NCBI GenBank assembly: GCA_009746045.1
Contig: RPFO01000188.1
Location: 2,472,874-2,532,873, forward strand
Reading direction: 5' to 3'
Source of the DNA: Mesostigma viride
Taxonomy: Eukaryota > Streptophyta > Mesostigmatophyceae > Mesostigmatales > Mesostigmataceae
DNA: 60,000 nt
Of the stretch, positions 45,303 through 55,225 are shown one piece after another (the stretch's first letter is position 1; each line of letters opens with the position of its first letter). Under the pieces are notes generated by a model, which saw nothing but the letters and a program-made list of their open reading frames with translations, was not told the DNA's origin and searched no databases. Position numbers and translations under genes: made by a program.

Positions 45303-45655
45303 GCTCAATATATATGTTAAAAATATAATTACTTACAGCAGAGTGAAATCACTCAAACCAAAGCAAACGCCCAGCTATAAACCTATATACAGAGCCATGT
45401 CAAAGCTCTATACTACGATAAGACCAATGGAAACGCCTAACGCTCAATATATATATTAAAAATATAATTACTTACAGCAGAGTGAAATCACTCAAACCAA
45501 AGCAAACGCCCAGCTCAATATATATTAAAAATATAATTACTTACAGCAGAGTGAAATCACTCAAACCAAAGCAAACGCCCAGCTATAAACCTATATACAG
45601 AGCCATGTCAAAGCTCTATACTACGATAAGACCAATGGAAACGCCTAACGGGAGG
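45303..45655. repeat. tandem repeat block of ~75-140 bases, three partial copies
   Basis: CTCAATATATAT…AAAAATATAATTACTTACAG and CAGAGTGAAATCACTCAAAC occur three times, with CTATATACAGAGCCATGTCA present in two. It lies between the LINE coding region and the downstream exon and may be the LINE 3' UTR or intron sequence. Confidence 0.7.
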
Positions 45656-45658
45656 AAC

Positions 45659-48426
45659 CTAATAGCCCTGCTGCACCGCAAAATCAGCCCGCGTACGGCG
45701 GAGCATGATGTCCGCCATGGCCCGAGTCAGCGCCACCGACAAGCGCTGACGCCAATATGACGTCCAGGTCCGCGCCGACCATGGGGCCCGCTGGCCCTCC
45801 AGGTCCAGCCGGTCCTCCCGGAGCCGGCAACACTCCTTGAAGAAGGCGGAGGTCAGGGGCCCCATGGCCCCAAACTCCTCCAGGACAAAGGGCACCACAC
45901 GATGGTGCCCGACGTCGCCGTAGGCCAGGAGCTTGGCCCGCTCCGCCCGGTCCGCCGTGTAACCTGCCGTGAGGGAGGCCCCAGCCACGTGGCTAAGAGC
46001 CAAGGGCCGCGCCACCGAAACGTCAATAAGCAGATGCCGGCCACCCCCCTCAAAGTCCAGCACCACGATGTCAGGCCGGTGGTTGGGGGAATAGAAGGCA
46101 GCGCCATCCGCATCCTCGGACCGGATGTTCGCGTGGGGGAAAACCGACCGAATCATGGCGAGCACCACCGTCAGGAGGACAGTGTGCAAATACAAATACC
46201 AATTCTGATTCTGTTGGCCCCCCATGCAGGCAAGGTAGTGAGTCCCCGTGGGATCCAGCGGCTGCCCACAGCTACCACAAGGCCGCCCGGCCGGAACAAG
46301 AGGCTGCGGGGCAAATAGCTGGTGCCGGAGCGCCACCGAGTAGTGGCTGGGAGCCAAGGCGAATGGGGGGGCCATGGGAAGAGCACGAAGGTACGCCGAG
46401 CCCACACTCCGCAAGGAAAGCGAGAACAGCCACGCACGTCCCTGGGCGTTGAGGTCCGCGAAAAGAGCAATCCAATCAGCCGTGTGCAGAATACCCGCGT
46501 AGGTTTTCTGGTGTTTATCGATGACGCGAGCAGGGAATGCGGCGGGAGATTGAACGGAGGCGACCGAGGGAGTGCCGCGAGGGAGGTGGCGCTGTACCGC
46601 CTGAGCGGCACGGACGGGAGAACAGGCCTGCTGGATCTCAGCATAGGCCTCCTGGATGGCGGTGACGAAGGGCAAAGGGCTGCTGGGGTCCAGGAGGTCA
46701 GGCGCTGCCGTTGCCAAAAGGGGCAGGAGCCGGCAGCTTTCCGCCCACGACTGAGCGACGGAGCCCAAAAAGGCTGCTGGGGCCAGCCGGGCGGCACGAG
46801 TCAGACCGCAGCCACCCATCCGTGCAGGCAGGGAGGCAATGCGAATAGCATGTGGCGGGAGGTCGGGGCCCGGGACCAGCTGCGCCAAGGCCGACTGGAT
46901 GCGTTCGTCGTGGCCCTCGGCGGCCAGCCGGACCTGAGACGGAAGAGCGCCCCGGAGCCAGTGAACGACGCGAGGGTGAGCGCAAAACCACAGAAGCAGA
47001 CCCTTGGTCTGCGAATCATGAAGGCGCGCAATCAAGGGCAGTACCTCAGTGCGTGCCTCGAGGGCGGCCCGCAGAGCATCGATGACAAACGCGGGGTCGC
47101 CAACCGGAACGCCGAGGACATCCAACCCATGGAGGCGCTCGTCCCGGCCCAAGAGCTGGGGCGGAAAGCCGGAGCAATCACCTTGGGGCGAGTACACCGC
47201 GCACTTGGCAAGGGTCAACTGGAGGTTGATGTCGGCCACCGCGGTCTGCAGTGCCAGCAGAGCCGCGGTGGTGTCCGGCACAGGGCCCAGCAGGTAGATA
47301 TCATCCAAGTAGGCCTGAATAGCGACCGCCGGGTGGGCAGCATGGACCGCTTGGAGGCAACCCTGGAGGGGGGCGGCAAAGTACAGGGGTCCCAGGGGGT
47401 CCCCTTGCTGGGTGCCCGACCGCGACAGCAGGCCGCCGCGAGTGCCGTCCTCCATGATGTGAACCAGTTGGCCGGGCTGGCCGTAGCACACGGCTGTCCA
47501 AGCGTACAAGTCCTCGAAGGACTCCATGACGGCCGCAAACATGCTGGCGCGGGACAGACTGTTGAACGCGTTGTGGCAGTCGACCTTGACGACAGCGTGG
47601 GTGGGGTGGGCCTCGAGGTAGGCCTGCACCGAATGGATGAGGATATCCGCCCCGCCTGGAGTCGTCACCCCCAGCTGGGCCGCCACCGAGGTCTCACCCG
47701 CTGCGAGGGGCGGGCAGAAAAAGGCACGGAGCTCGGGCGCCTTTTGGCGGCAGATCACTTTGCCCACGAGCTTGCGGAGCACCTCACCGCAGGCGATCGG
47801 GCGCACCTTGCCCTCGGGGGGGGCAAGACACCCTTGAGCAGAGCGAGGAGGCGAGCGCCCGCTAACCACTCGCGCGCAGCGGGAGGAACGCGACCAGCCG
47901 CCAGGTCAATGAGGGTGTCAAAGAGAATGTCCTCGCCCCCATGCCCCACCAGGACCTCCAAGTGCTCGTAGCGCCAGCCCGACGGCCCGGTAGAGGAAGC
48001 CCGCGGGACCTCACGCATCACCTCCAGGAAGCAGTCGCGGTCCAGCCGGAGGGGGGCCGGCAGGGGGTCCGGCACGGGCAGCTGGAATCCGGGCTCCGCA
48101 GGGTGAAGAGCCTCCAAGGCCGCCAGGGTAGCCGCATTGGCGGGGGCGAGCTTGGCCATTTCCAAGCGGGTCATGGCCCGGCTGAGCTGCCCCTCGCGGA
48201 CGAGGCGGATGACGTCGGCGGCCACCCGCTCGAAGTTGACCTCCCCCGACAGCCGGGCCGTGCGCGGGGGCGGCACGCCAAACAGCCCCTCCCAGTCCCC
48301 CTGCAGAAAGCGTCGGCAACGGGCAATAACCGCACCCTGGAGGCCGCGCACACCACGCCCGAGAGGGGTGAGGAGCAGGCGGGGGGTCACCATGTGCAGT
48401 TCAATATATATACAATCATGTACCAT
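45659..48426 (-). pseudogene. LINE with restriction-like endonuclease (R2/CRE-type layout)
   Basis: Two overlapping minus frames, 48426-47755 and 47869-45659. The first has the pre-RT region (GQLSRAMTRLEMAKLAPANA, SSTGPSGWRYEHLEVLV). The second has LAPPEGKVRPIACGE, VKVDCHNAFNSLSR, SGTQQGDPLGPLYF and QAYLDDIYLLGP, all reverse transcriptase motifs including the catalytic YLDD. A Cys/His knuckle (CGSCGQPLDPTGTHYLAC) and HRPDIVVLDFEGG…LLIDVSVA follow, the latter matching the (K/R)PD…D…V core of the restriction-like endonuclease of R2/CRE/NeSL-type LINEs. The join is broken in an 8-G run at 47816-47823. It sits in an intron of the DUF7869-type gene. Confidence 0.8.
48401..48411 (+). repeat. candidate LINE target duplication (TCAATATATAT)
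   Basis: The same 11 bases occur at 45305-45315. Weak, because the motif also lies inside the AT-rich tandem block. Confidence 0.3.
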
Positions 48427-48556
48427 ATTTATATATATAGAATGTATGGGTATATATTCTCAGAGAATGATAAATCACAGAGGCGAGATTGGCATGCTAC
48501 ATATGGAAAAGAAGAAGAACCCGGAAGAAATTCATAGTATTTTAAAGAAAACCAAC

Positions 48557-50230
48557 CTTAATTGGCAGATGGCGGCAGTGGGTTTATTGTCGCCATGCTC
48601 CCGGATGGGCCTTGCTCGTAGAAGTGTGCAAAGGCACGCGTCAGCCCTTGCAACACATCTTGAAATGTCAGCATGAGCACCGGTGCGAGATCTGACACGC
48701 GGTTCTTCATCCCGTTGTACCACCGGATAAACCAACCAAATCTCTGATCAGCGTCATTATGGGTGTGCCCCGGGGGCAGGCGGCACACCCTGATGAGAGA
48801 AAAGAGACGGCGGTTAATGAGAACCGCTAGAAAGCCCAATAGCTCGCTATTCATGTTGTCCCCACCCCCGTCCACTTGAAGGACGAGTGTCGTGGCAAGC
48901 CCAAACTCGCGGATCTCAGGATTGTGGGACCTTTCCCATGGTCGCTCAACCACCACTTCCAACAATTGGTTTGTGAGCAGCGTCGCAGTGACACGCCCTG
49001 AATTACCAGAAACCTCAGAATTGGCTACCCAAGGCATAATCACCCAGAAGTACGTCCTCACTCCGTGCAAAATCGAGCAAACCAGCTGGTAGGGTATATG
49101 TAGCTTGCGGCTGCTAAGCCACTCTTTCGAGGCGCTGCCCCTGGTTGGAACCGCCGTCTTCATTTTCGCCAGACCATCGATGACTATGGAAACAAAATAG
49201 TGCTTGGAGCCCTCAAACCTTCGTTGCAGGTAAGCCATCCGTTCCCCATTAAAGAAGTCGGTGTGATCAGCTAACTTCTCTTTGAAAACCTCCCACCGGG
49301 CCCGGTCAGTGGTCCGATAAGACAAGATGGCATCCTTTAACTTCCGGCAGCGGGAGCACTCACCCATAATTTTCGTGCGATATTTCTCAATCCGGACTCG
49401 CATGCTTACTCTCACTGCTTCAAAATTTTTCCTGAAAAGCGACATGCTAACTACAGGTGTTCCGTAGTCCTGCTGCTCTGCAGTGTAGTCTTCTTGCACG
49501 GTTGCTCAATGATGCTGGCGCCATCCCGGGGATCCTTCTCAACTGCTGGGCAGAACCAACGCCGAATCCACAGCTCACAAAGCGCCTTGGCCTCCCCAAT
49601 CTTGGCAGACAATGACCGGGATACCCCAATGCGCCGTCCAGCAGTGCTACCCAAGCCGGACTCCAAATCACGATCGCCAGGCAAAGGTCGAGGGCGGGTT
49701 GTCTCCTTGACAGCCGCGTGCCACATATTGGGGTTGATATACAAAGCACGGCGGAAAGCGGCTTCACACATGCGATGCCGAAACGGGGTTGCCGACTCTG
49801 GCTGATGCCTGTCAGCTGGGTAAGTAACGTAGCCATCCACTGCGAAAAGGAAGCCCTCGTCTCGACTGCGTTTGTGACGCAAGCTCCCCGGAATTTCATC
49901 TTCTTTCTGACCCGCTTGGTAAAGCTGGTTCGATATCAAATGTTTCCGATCCGCCTGCTTCGGCTTGGACCAAAAGTCTGCCCTCATCGCTCTTATCTCC
50001 TCGAAATGCACGCTTCGCAAACAATGGCGGCCACACCCACAGTCCCAGTCCCTGCTAAGTGCCGCAGCACAGGACGCATCCGTGGTGCATTTCGCTAAGA
50101 CGGCGGCAGCGCTAAGACGGAGCCCTCGTCTCGCCATGACGAGCAACACGACCACCAGGACAAGCAGCGAGAATAGCATTCCAAAAACCTGCGCCCCCGC
50201 ATCGGGCTCCATAATGCCCAGGCCCTTCAT
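48557..50230 (-). pseudogene. DUF7869-type putative transposase, 5' part
   Basis: Two minus frames, 50230-49451 and 49499-48558, join with a one-base shift. The first has a Cys cluster (CGCGRHCLRSVHFEEIRA) and MCEAAFRRALYINPNMW, as in the N-terminal part of DUF7869 proteins. The second has a CxxC (GECSRCRKLKDAI), then VSIVIDGLAKMK (Asp near 49178), LVLQVDGGGDNMNSELLGFL (Asp near 48860) and CRLPPGHTHNDADQRFGWF (Asp near 48749), the GHTH-x-D-x-D signature. Three acidic positions after a CxxC suggest an RNase H-fold transposase; that role is inference. An in-frame TAA (48560-48558) lies just before a TAAG|GTTGGT donor whose phase fits the next exon at 45181. The hydrophobic stretch at residues 15-33 may be translated intron rather than a membrane segment. 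Confidence 0.6.
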
Positions 50231-50280
50231 GGCTTTAGGAACTGCGTAATATTATACGGTCGCTTGCTTTTTTTTTTTTC

Positions 50281-50425
50281 ATCATCTACACCTGTCTCCA
50301 CGGATACAGGGCCTGTATCCGTGGTCAGGTTCTCTTGCCCCGGTGGTGCAGGGCCGGGATCCATGGTGTCCCTTTCCATTCCTGGTGCTTCCATCGCTTC
50401 CATCGCTGGTGCTTCCATCGCTGGT
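50281..50425 (-). other. possible N-terminal coding segment of the DUF7869-type gene
   Basis: The minus frame contains MEAPGMERDTMDPGPAPP then GQENLTTDTGPVSVETGVDD, followed by a 12-13 A run (50268-50280) and RPYNITQFLKP ending in TGA that overlaps the ATG at 50230. The GQEN…DTGPVSV part matches exon 1 of the divergent plus-strand gene at 51030-51068. Confidence 0.4.
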
Positions 50426-50482
50426 TCATTATCATAATTATCATTTACATGTAAAGACAGGGCATTCTGGAGTAAAATTTGG

Positions 50483-50752
50483 TGGTGCAACGGTGCAACG
50501 GTGCAACGGTGCAACGGTGCAACGGTGCAACGGTGCAACGGTGCAACGGCCAGTGATTGGCCCGTTCCTGATTTGCTGACATGCAGCCTAGTAAAAATTG
50601 GCCGCGAATTCGTCCGGTCGCACGTGGGCACAAGATTTGCGGCCAATTTTTACTAGGCGCATATCATAAAATCAGCAACGGGCCAATCACTGGCCGTTGC
50701 ACCGTTGCACCGTTGCACCGTTGCACCGTTGCACCGTTGCACCGGCACACCG
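50483..50752. promoter_or_regulatory. central palindrome between the two divergent transposon genes
   Basis: A ~265-base imperfect inverted repeat centred near 50622. The arms run (GGTGCAAC)8-CGGCCAGTGATTGGCCCGTT … GCCTAGTAAAAATTGGCCGC, mirrored by GCGGCCAATTTTTACTAGGC … AACGGGCCAATCACTGGCCG-(TTGCACCG)n. Genes are transcribed outward on both sides, so it is positioned as a bidirectional promoter; the octamer is the one found in the subterminal arrays. Confidence 0.65.
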
Positions 50753-50932
50753 TGCCACCACCAAATTGTACTCCACCGTGCCACCGGTGGCACGGCGTGC
50801 CACCACCCATTTGTACTCCGTGCCATGGTGCCACCACCGACTCAATAATTCGTGCACTTGGATGCATTTCGTGTAAATTTTCAGCCATTCTGGCCAGGTA
50901 TTGGCGTAGTTCGGAAATCCGGATAGCTGAGA

Positions 50933-53681
50933 ATGGCTAGCGGCGTGCAGCCGCAGGCAGGTATTGAAAACAATGGCGGGGATGCCGGACATGTGGAGCA
51001 TGCCAGTGAAAAGGACGCAGTAGCACCACCGGGGCAAGAGAACACAATGGATACAGGCCCTGTATCAGTGGCGCTGTAGTGTGATGAAGTACAGAAGCAA
51101 AGGGCATCAAACGTGTACGTCAGGGGAGCAGTCAATGAACTTCATAGAATGAATGCCTCCGGTGCTTCGGATGAGGAAACCGAGCAAACAGCCAAAACGG
51201 ATGGGAAATCTCAGGTAAATTTATGACAGGGGAAATCCGGTTGTTATTTTACCAAAGGAATATTACAATAAGTGCAGTTCTTGGCGTTTGGAATCATGAC
51301 ATTGCTTGTGCTATTGCTCTTGAATTGCATTTTACCAAAGGAATATTACAATAAGTGCAGTTCTTGGCGTTTGGAATCATGACATTGCTTGTGCTATTGC
51401 TCTTGAATTGCATTTTACCAAAGGAATATTACTAAGTGCAGTTCTTGGCGTTTGGAATCATGACATTGCTTGTGCTATTGCTCTTGAATTGCAACAGGCA
51501 GCATCGCAGGACCCAGTTGCGCAGAAGTGCCTCGTCAAGTATCTGGGATATTTGGGGGTGCTCGTGAAGGGAGCCGGCAGCCTCTCGATTGCATCCCGGG
51601 GTGCTACTGCGGCCAAGCCAGTTGTGCTTCACATGCTCGACGTGGGCAAGGGTTTTCCAACCAACAGCAGGTTCATCAACGGTATTCCTCAGATAACCGT
51701 TCCAGAGCACAACATCACACGAGCTCACAACTTCTACACGCTGTCTGATGAAAAGGATTCCCTGGCCCAACTAGACACCAAGAGTGACTGGCCTCCGCTG
51801 TATGTTTCGTGCAAAAAGGCTGGCTCTCGTAGCACCGCCAAGGTGACGTCGTTCTCCATCGGTGACATCTGCAGTCATGCGGATCCTGAGCTAATGCGTG
51901 ACCTGCGTGCCACTCCCACGGGCAACACCGCTGTGCGGCTTGTCATCCTCGGACTCGCTTGTGTGAGGGCAGCCAGCACTGGCCATGAGTACCAGTCCTT
52001 TGTGGCGTTGGTGCGTCCCATTTACAGCTGCGAGGAAGGAGAATGGACGGTTACCTCATTCGCCTCCGGTGAAATCCGTGTAGCGTGGTGCCGACCATAT
52101 AACTTGACGGTTGACCCTGCCGCCACCGCCGAATTGCATTGCCATTCGAGTACTACCTTGGCGGATGCCATGGCGGACATCACGTCAGTGTTTACCCGCC
52201 AGGAGTCGCGCATCAACCAGTTAAGGAGCGCGACCAACAAGACCACCGGGCAGGGCTATCTTGTAAGTATCTCAGATCGGTTTTGCATTGTTGACATTCA
52301 TATGCTAGAACATGCCATGCGCAATCCAACCGCAGCCGAGCGCAAACCACACTGGCGCATATGATCAATGTGCATACTAGAAGACACCATCAGGAGCACT
52401 CTATTTGTAAGCACCATAAAACATTAATTATTGTTGATGTAAAATGTCAATCTCTGTATGCGTGCATGTTTACAATTCAGGTGCTCGCTGTCGTCCCGCC
52501 TGCTCCATCCGATGAAGATGAAGATGAAGATGAAAGCGGGGGCGATGCCAGCTATGACCTGGAGGATGAAGAGGAGGTGGAGGAGGAGCACAATGATGGG
52601 GAAGGGGGGGTGACGATGGCAGCGAGGAACAAACATCACCCGTCAAGCCCAAGAAGCGCGCCTCGAAGGCGGCGGGGGGGGGGGCCAGCGGAGCTTGCGC
52701 CCTGCACGCCAGCTTGAATACCAGGGCGGGAAGGCACTGCCGCCTCGCGCAGCAAAGTCAGCACCGTCCGAGAGTGCGATGCCAGCAGCTCCCCCGGCAG
52801 CTCCCCCGGCAGCTCCCCCGGCAAAGTGGCTAGCGCCCCTTACTCAGGGGTTGCAAGCAGCACAGGCAGCAATCGCAGAGCTGAAGGACTGGGTGGGGTT
52901 TCAAGCGAAGCAAGGGAGGAAGAAGGCGCCGCCGTCTGTGGCTATGCAGATCGCTGATTTGAATGCAAAGGTTTCCAAGTGCCAATCATCATTGGCAGCG
53001 CGTGCAAAGCCGGCTGCCGCCCCAGAGAACCCCGCGACTGCGAAGCTGAAGGAACAGGTCAAATCCCTGACGGAGAGGGTTGATGCTTTGGAAAGGGAAC
53101 GAGTGCCATGCACGCCTGTTGAATGTGCTCCAACCTCAAGCCGCGGCACGGAGATTCACCGGCCGACCATTCCTGCTGCGCCTCCCACATTGCGGCAACG
53201 TGAAGGCTTCACCGGCATGCAGGGGGCAGAATGGCAGCCGGCACGCCGTGAGCCAGAGCCGCGCAAGCGCGCACCCGCGATCGATGGGGCAAGGAAGCTG
53301 GATTGGCAAGATGAGCCAGAGCCGCGCACGCGCGCACCCGCGATCGATGAGGCAAGGAAGCTGGATTGGCAAGATGAATCGCATGGCCTGTACGAGCCTT
53401 ATGACTCCTATTATATGGCCCACGGTGAGCCCTTGCAGGGCGCTTACCGTTATGCCGCCATGAGGGAGCCAGATAGGCCACATTATGCTGAGGGACATTA
53501 TGCAGCAACTCAGCATACTCGTCTCACGACTCACAGCAACTTTGATGATGAACGCATGCGTGCTCGCAGCGCCCCCCGCCCCCCGCCCCCCGCCCCTCCA
53601 TCGCGGAAAAGGCATCAGCCGTACTCGCAAGATGCAAATGAGCGAGGGGAACCAGTTTATTATGGTTCATGTTCATATTGA
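50933..53681 (+). pseudogene. acidic, coiled-coil accessory protein of the CCCTA element (unrecognised)
   Basis: Exons 50933-51214 (ATG; donor GTAAAT), 51498-52262 (donor GTAAGT) and 52481-53681 join in phase 0. Exon 1 is low-complexity and has an in-frame TAG at codon 49. Exon 2 (255 codons) is the only globular-looking part, with IASRGATAAKPVVLHMLDVG and TAVRLVILGLACVRAASTG; I do not recognise it. Exon 3 starts with an acidic tract (SDEDEDEDESGG … EEEVEEEHND), a basic PVKPKKRASK likely nuclear signal, an Ala/Pro linker, a probable coiled coil (LQAAQAAIAELKDWVGFQ, LKEQVKSLTERVDALERE), a duplicated ~21-residue block (RAPAID-ARKLDWQDE) and a Pro/Arg tail. Two G runs (52604-52610 and 52674-52684) break the frame; one extra G in each restores it. 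By position it could be a DNA-binding helper like TnpA of En/Spm; that is inference. Confidence 0.5.
51246..51497 (+). repeat. ~82-base tandem repeat in intron 1 of the accessory gene, three copies
   Basis: TTTTACCAAAGGAATATTAC … AGTGCAGTTCTTGGCGTTTG … GCTATTGCTCTTGAATTGCA occurs three times, the last ending at the AACAG acceptor of exon 2. The frame reading through the last copy is intronic. Confidence 0.9.
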
Positions 53682-53936
53682 TCGTGTTTGCACCTCTTTG
53701 TCAGTTTTCAGCCATTTATTCAGCTTTTTTATGCTGTGATGTATTAGTTGGCGAACAAAGGAATTGTGGTTGCGATCACGTAGTACTTGCTTCTCCATAT
53801 GTTACATGTAGGAGACATTGGAGACAATGCTGATAATCAATTAATATTTGTCTCAAGTAATCATCAATATTTTATTTTGCCATGTGCTTGCATTACTTGC
53901 GTAGGAAAAGTCAAAAAATGATGTGTCAAGACATGT
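53682..53936 (+). other. 3' flank of the accessory gene
   Basis: AT-rich non-coding sequence; presumably the 3' UTR. Confidence 0.4.
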
Positions 53937-54375
53937 CACGGTGGCACGGTGCAACGGTGCAACGGTGCAACGGTGCAACGGTGCAACGGTGCAACGGTGC
54001 AACGGTGCAACGGTGCAACGGTGCAACGGTGGCACAGTGGCACCCCACGTTGGGCAGTGCTTGTGGGCAATATAACATTAGTATTGGACGTTATGTTACC
54101 TCGTGACACCATACAGCATCATAAAATGGTAGTTTTATGGTGCAACGGTGCAACGGTGCAACGGTGCAACGGTGCAACGGTGCAACGGTGCAACGGTGCA
54201 ACGGTGGCACAGTGGCACCCCACTTTAGGCAGTGCTTGTGGACATTATAACATTAGTATTGGACGTTAGGTTACCTCGTGACACCATACAAAATCATAAA
54301 ATGGTAGTTTTATGGTGCAACGGTGCAACGGTGCAACGGTGCAACGGTGCAACGGTGCAACGGTGCAACGGTGTC
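53937..54375 (+). repeat. right subterminal repeats with GGTGCAAC arrays
   Basis: Three arrays of 7-9 GGTGCAAC octamers spaced by ~110-base units containing GGCACAGTGGCACCCCAC, GGCAGTGCTTGTGG and TAACATTAGTATTGGACGTT. Orientation is opposite to the left subterminal array. Confidence 0.9.
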
Positions 54376-54464
54376 AAAACATGATGAGACACTTACCTCC
54401 TAGCTTTGGACCTAAGAGAGGTACAAAATAACAAAGTTGAAAAAAAGTCAAATTGTACTAGTGC

Positions 54465-54492
54465 TGGAGTACAATTCCAGGTGTGCTTAGGG
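54465..54492 (-). repeat. right terminal inverted repeat of the CCCTA element
   Basis: Reads CCAGGTGTGCTTAGGG at its outer end on the plus strand. Confidence 0.75.
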
Positions 54493-54960
54493 ACGGTTCA
54501 TAGGAGACGCGAAATGAGTGAGAATGTTACCCGAGCTGTACCGAGGATTCGCACCTACGATTCAACAATTGTTGGTTCGTTTCGCGCCATGCATTTGGCG
54601 AGCATCGACTGGAGCCTGAACCTAGCGGGGGGAATCATGCGGGAGAATCTTGCGGGGAAAATTTCCGAACGTGACTTTAGCGAAGTCCTACTACATTTTG
54701 CAATGGTTATACACGGTACTACAGTTTCGTCACTGAAAATTTTCTCTAGTTGCGTTTGTGGATCGTACGTTCCGCTGAAATTTTCGTGTTCAGTGACCAG
54801 ATCACAATTTGATCCGGGCGCAAAATGATTGGCTGTAAGGTACGAACCAAAAACAAAATTTTAGTATCTATAAAGTTCCGGAGCGCTTGCTGAATTTGTC
54901 CCGGAAGCCCGGGGGCACTTTCCCCGCTGAAAAAGGCGTCCGCGGAAGCGTATTGTAGTG
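54493..54960. other. right remnant of the outer CACTA MITE
   Basis: Begins with the ACG duplication and ends GCGTATTGTAGTG. No coding content is convincing; this is the body of the small outer element. Confidence 0.55.
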
Positions 54961-55214
54961 GATGGATGGATGGATGGATGGATGGATGGATGGATGGATG
55001 GATGGATGGATGGATGGATGGATGGATGGATGGATGGATGGATGGATGGATGGATGGATGGATGGATGGATGGATGGATGGATGGATGGATGGATGGATG
55101 GATGGATGGATGGATGGATGGATGGATGGATGGATGGATGGATGGATGGATGGATGGATGGATGGATGGATGGATGGATGGATGGATGGATGGATGGATG
55201 GATGGATGGATGGA
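54961..55214 (+). repeat. (GATG)n microsatellite, right block
   Basis: About 63 perfect copies; counterpart of the left array at 32921-34104. It could also be the 3' tail of the minus-strand LINE that starts beyond it. Confidence 0.98.
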
Positions 55215-55225
55215 ACATGCAATCC

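Larger units (their letters stand above)
34117..54492. mobile_element. CACTA-like (CCCTA-ended) DNA transposon with DUF7869-type gene
   Basis: Terminal inverted repeats: left CCCTAGGCACACCTGG…, right (reversed) CCCTAAGCACACCTGG…, both continuing AATTGTACT[A/C]CA, with 26 of 28 matching. A 3-bp duplication ACG flanks it (34114-34116 and 54493-54495). The known CACTA/EnSpm terminus consensus is CMCWR with 3-bp duplications, which fits. Inside are subterminal GGTGCAAC arrays, a central palindrome, and two divergent genes. It spans 20.4 kb now; without the LTR retrotransposon (8.5 kb) and a LINE (~3.1 kb) it would be about 8.8 kb. It is likely dead: both genes carry frame breaks. Confidence 0.7.
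34105..54960. mobile_element. CACTA-type MITE interrupted by a larger element (outer borders)
   Basis: The left end CACTACAATACG (34105-34116) and the right end CGTATTGTAGTG (54949-54960) are perfect 12-base inverted repeats with the CACTA terminus. If the inner element and one ACG copy are removed, the ends become CACTACAATACGGTTC and CACTACAATACGCTTC, matching 15 of 16, and the outer element is about 477 bases. (GATG)n abuts both outer borders, so it appears inserted in that microsatellite; a clean target duplication is not visible there, perhaps lost by array slippage. Confidence 0.6.

Noticed and set aside
46322-47971. 549-codon plus-strand frame
   Set aside because: Antisense shadow of the LINE, which has clear reverse transcriptase motifs on the minus strand.
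50100-50190. Membrane segment in the DUF7869-type protein
   Set aside because: The hydrophobic stretch lies between a GCGCAG|GTTTTTGG donor-like site and a CTTAG acceptor-like site and may be intron.
48557-51214. Alternative genetic code (TAA/TAG read as Gln)
   Set aside because: The D-enzyme ends properly at TAA, and the other clear genes need no stop reassignment.
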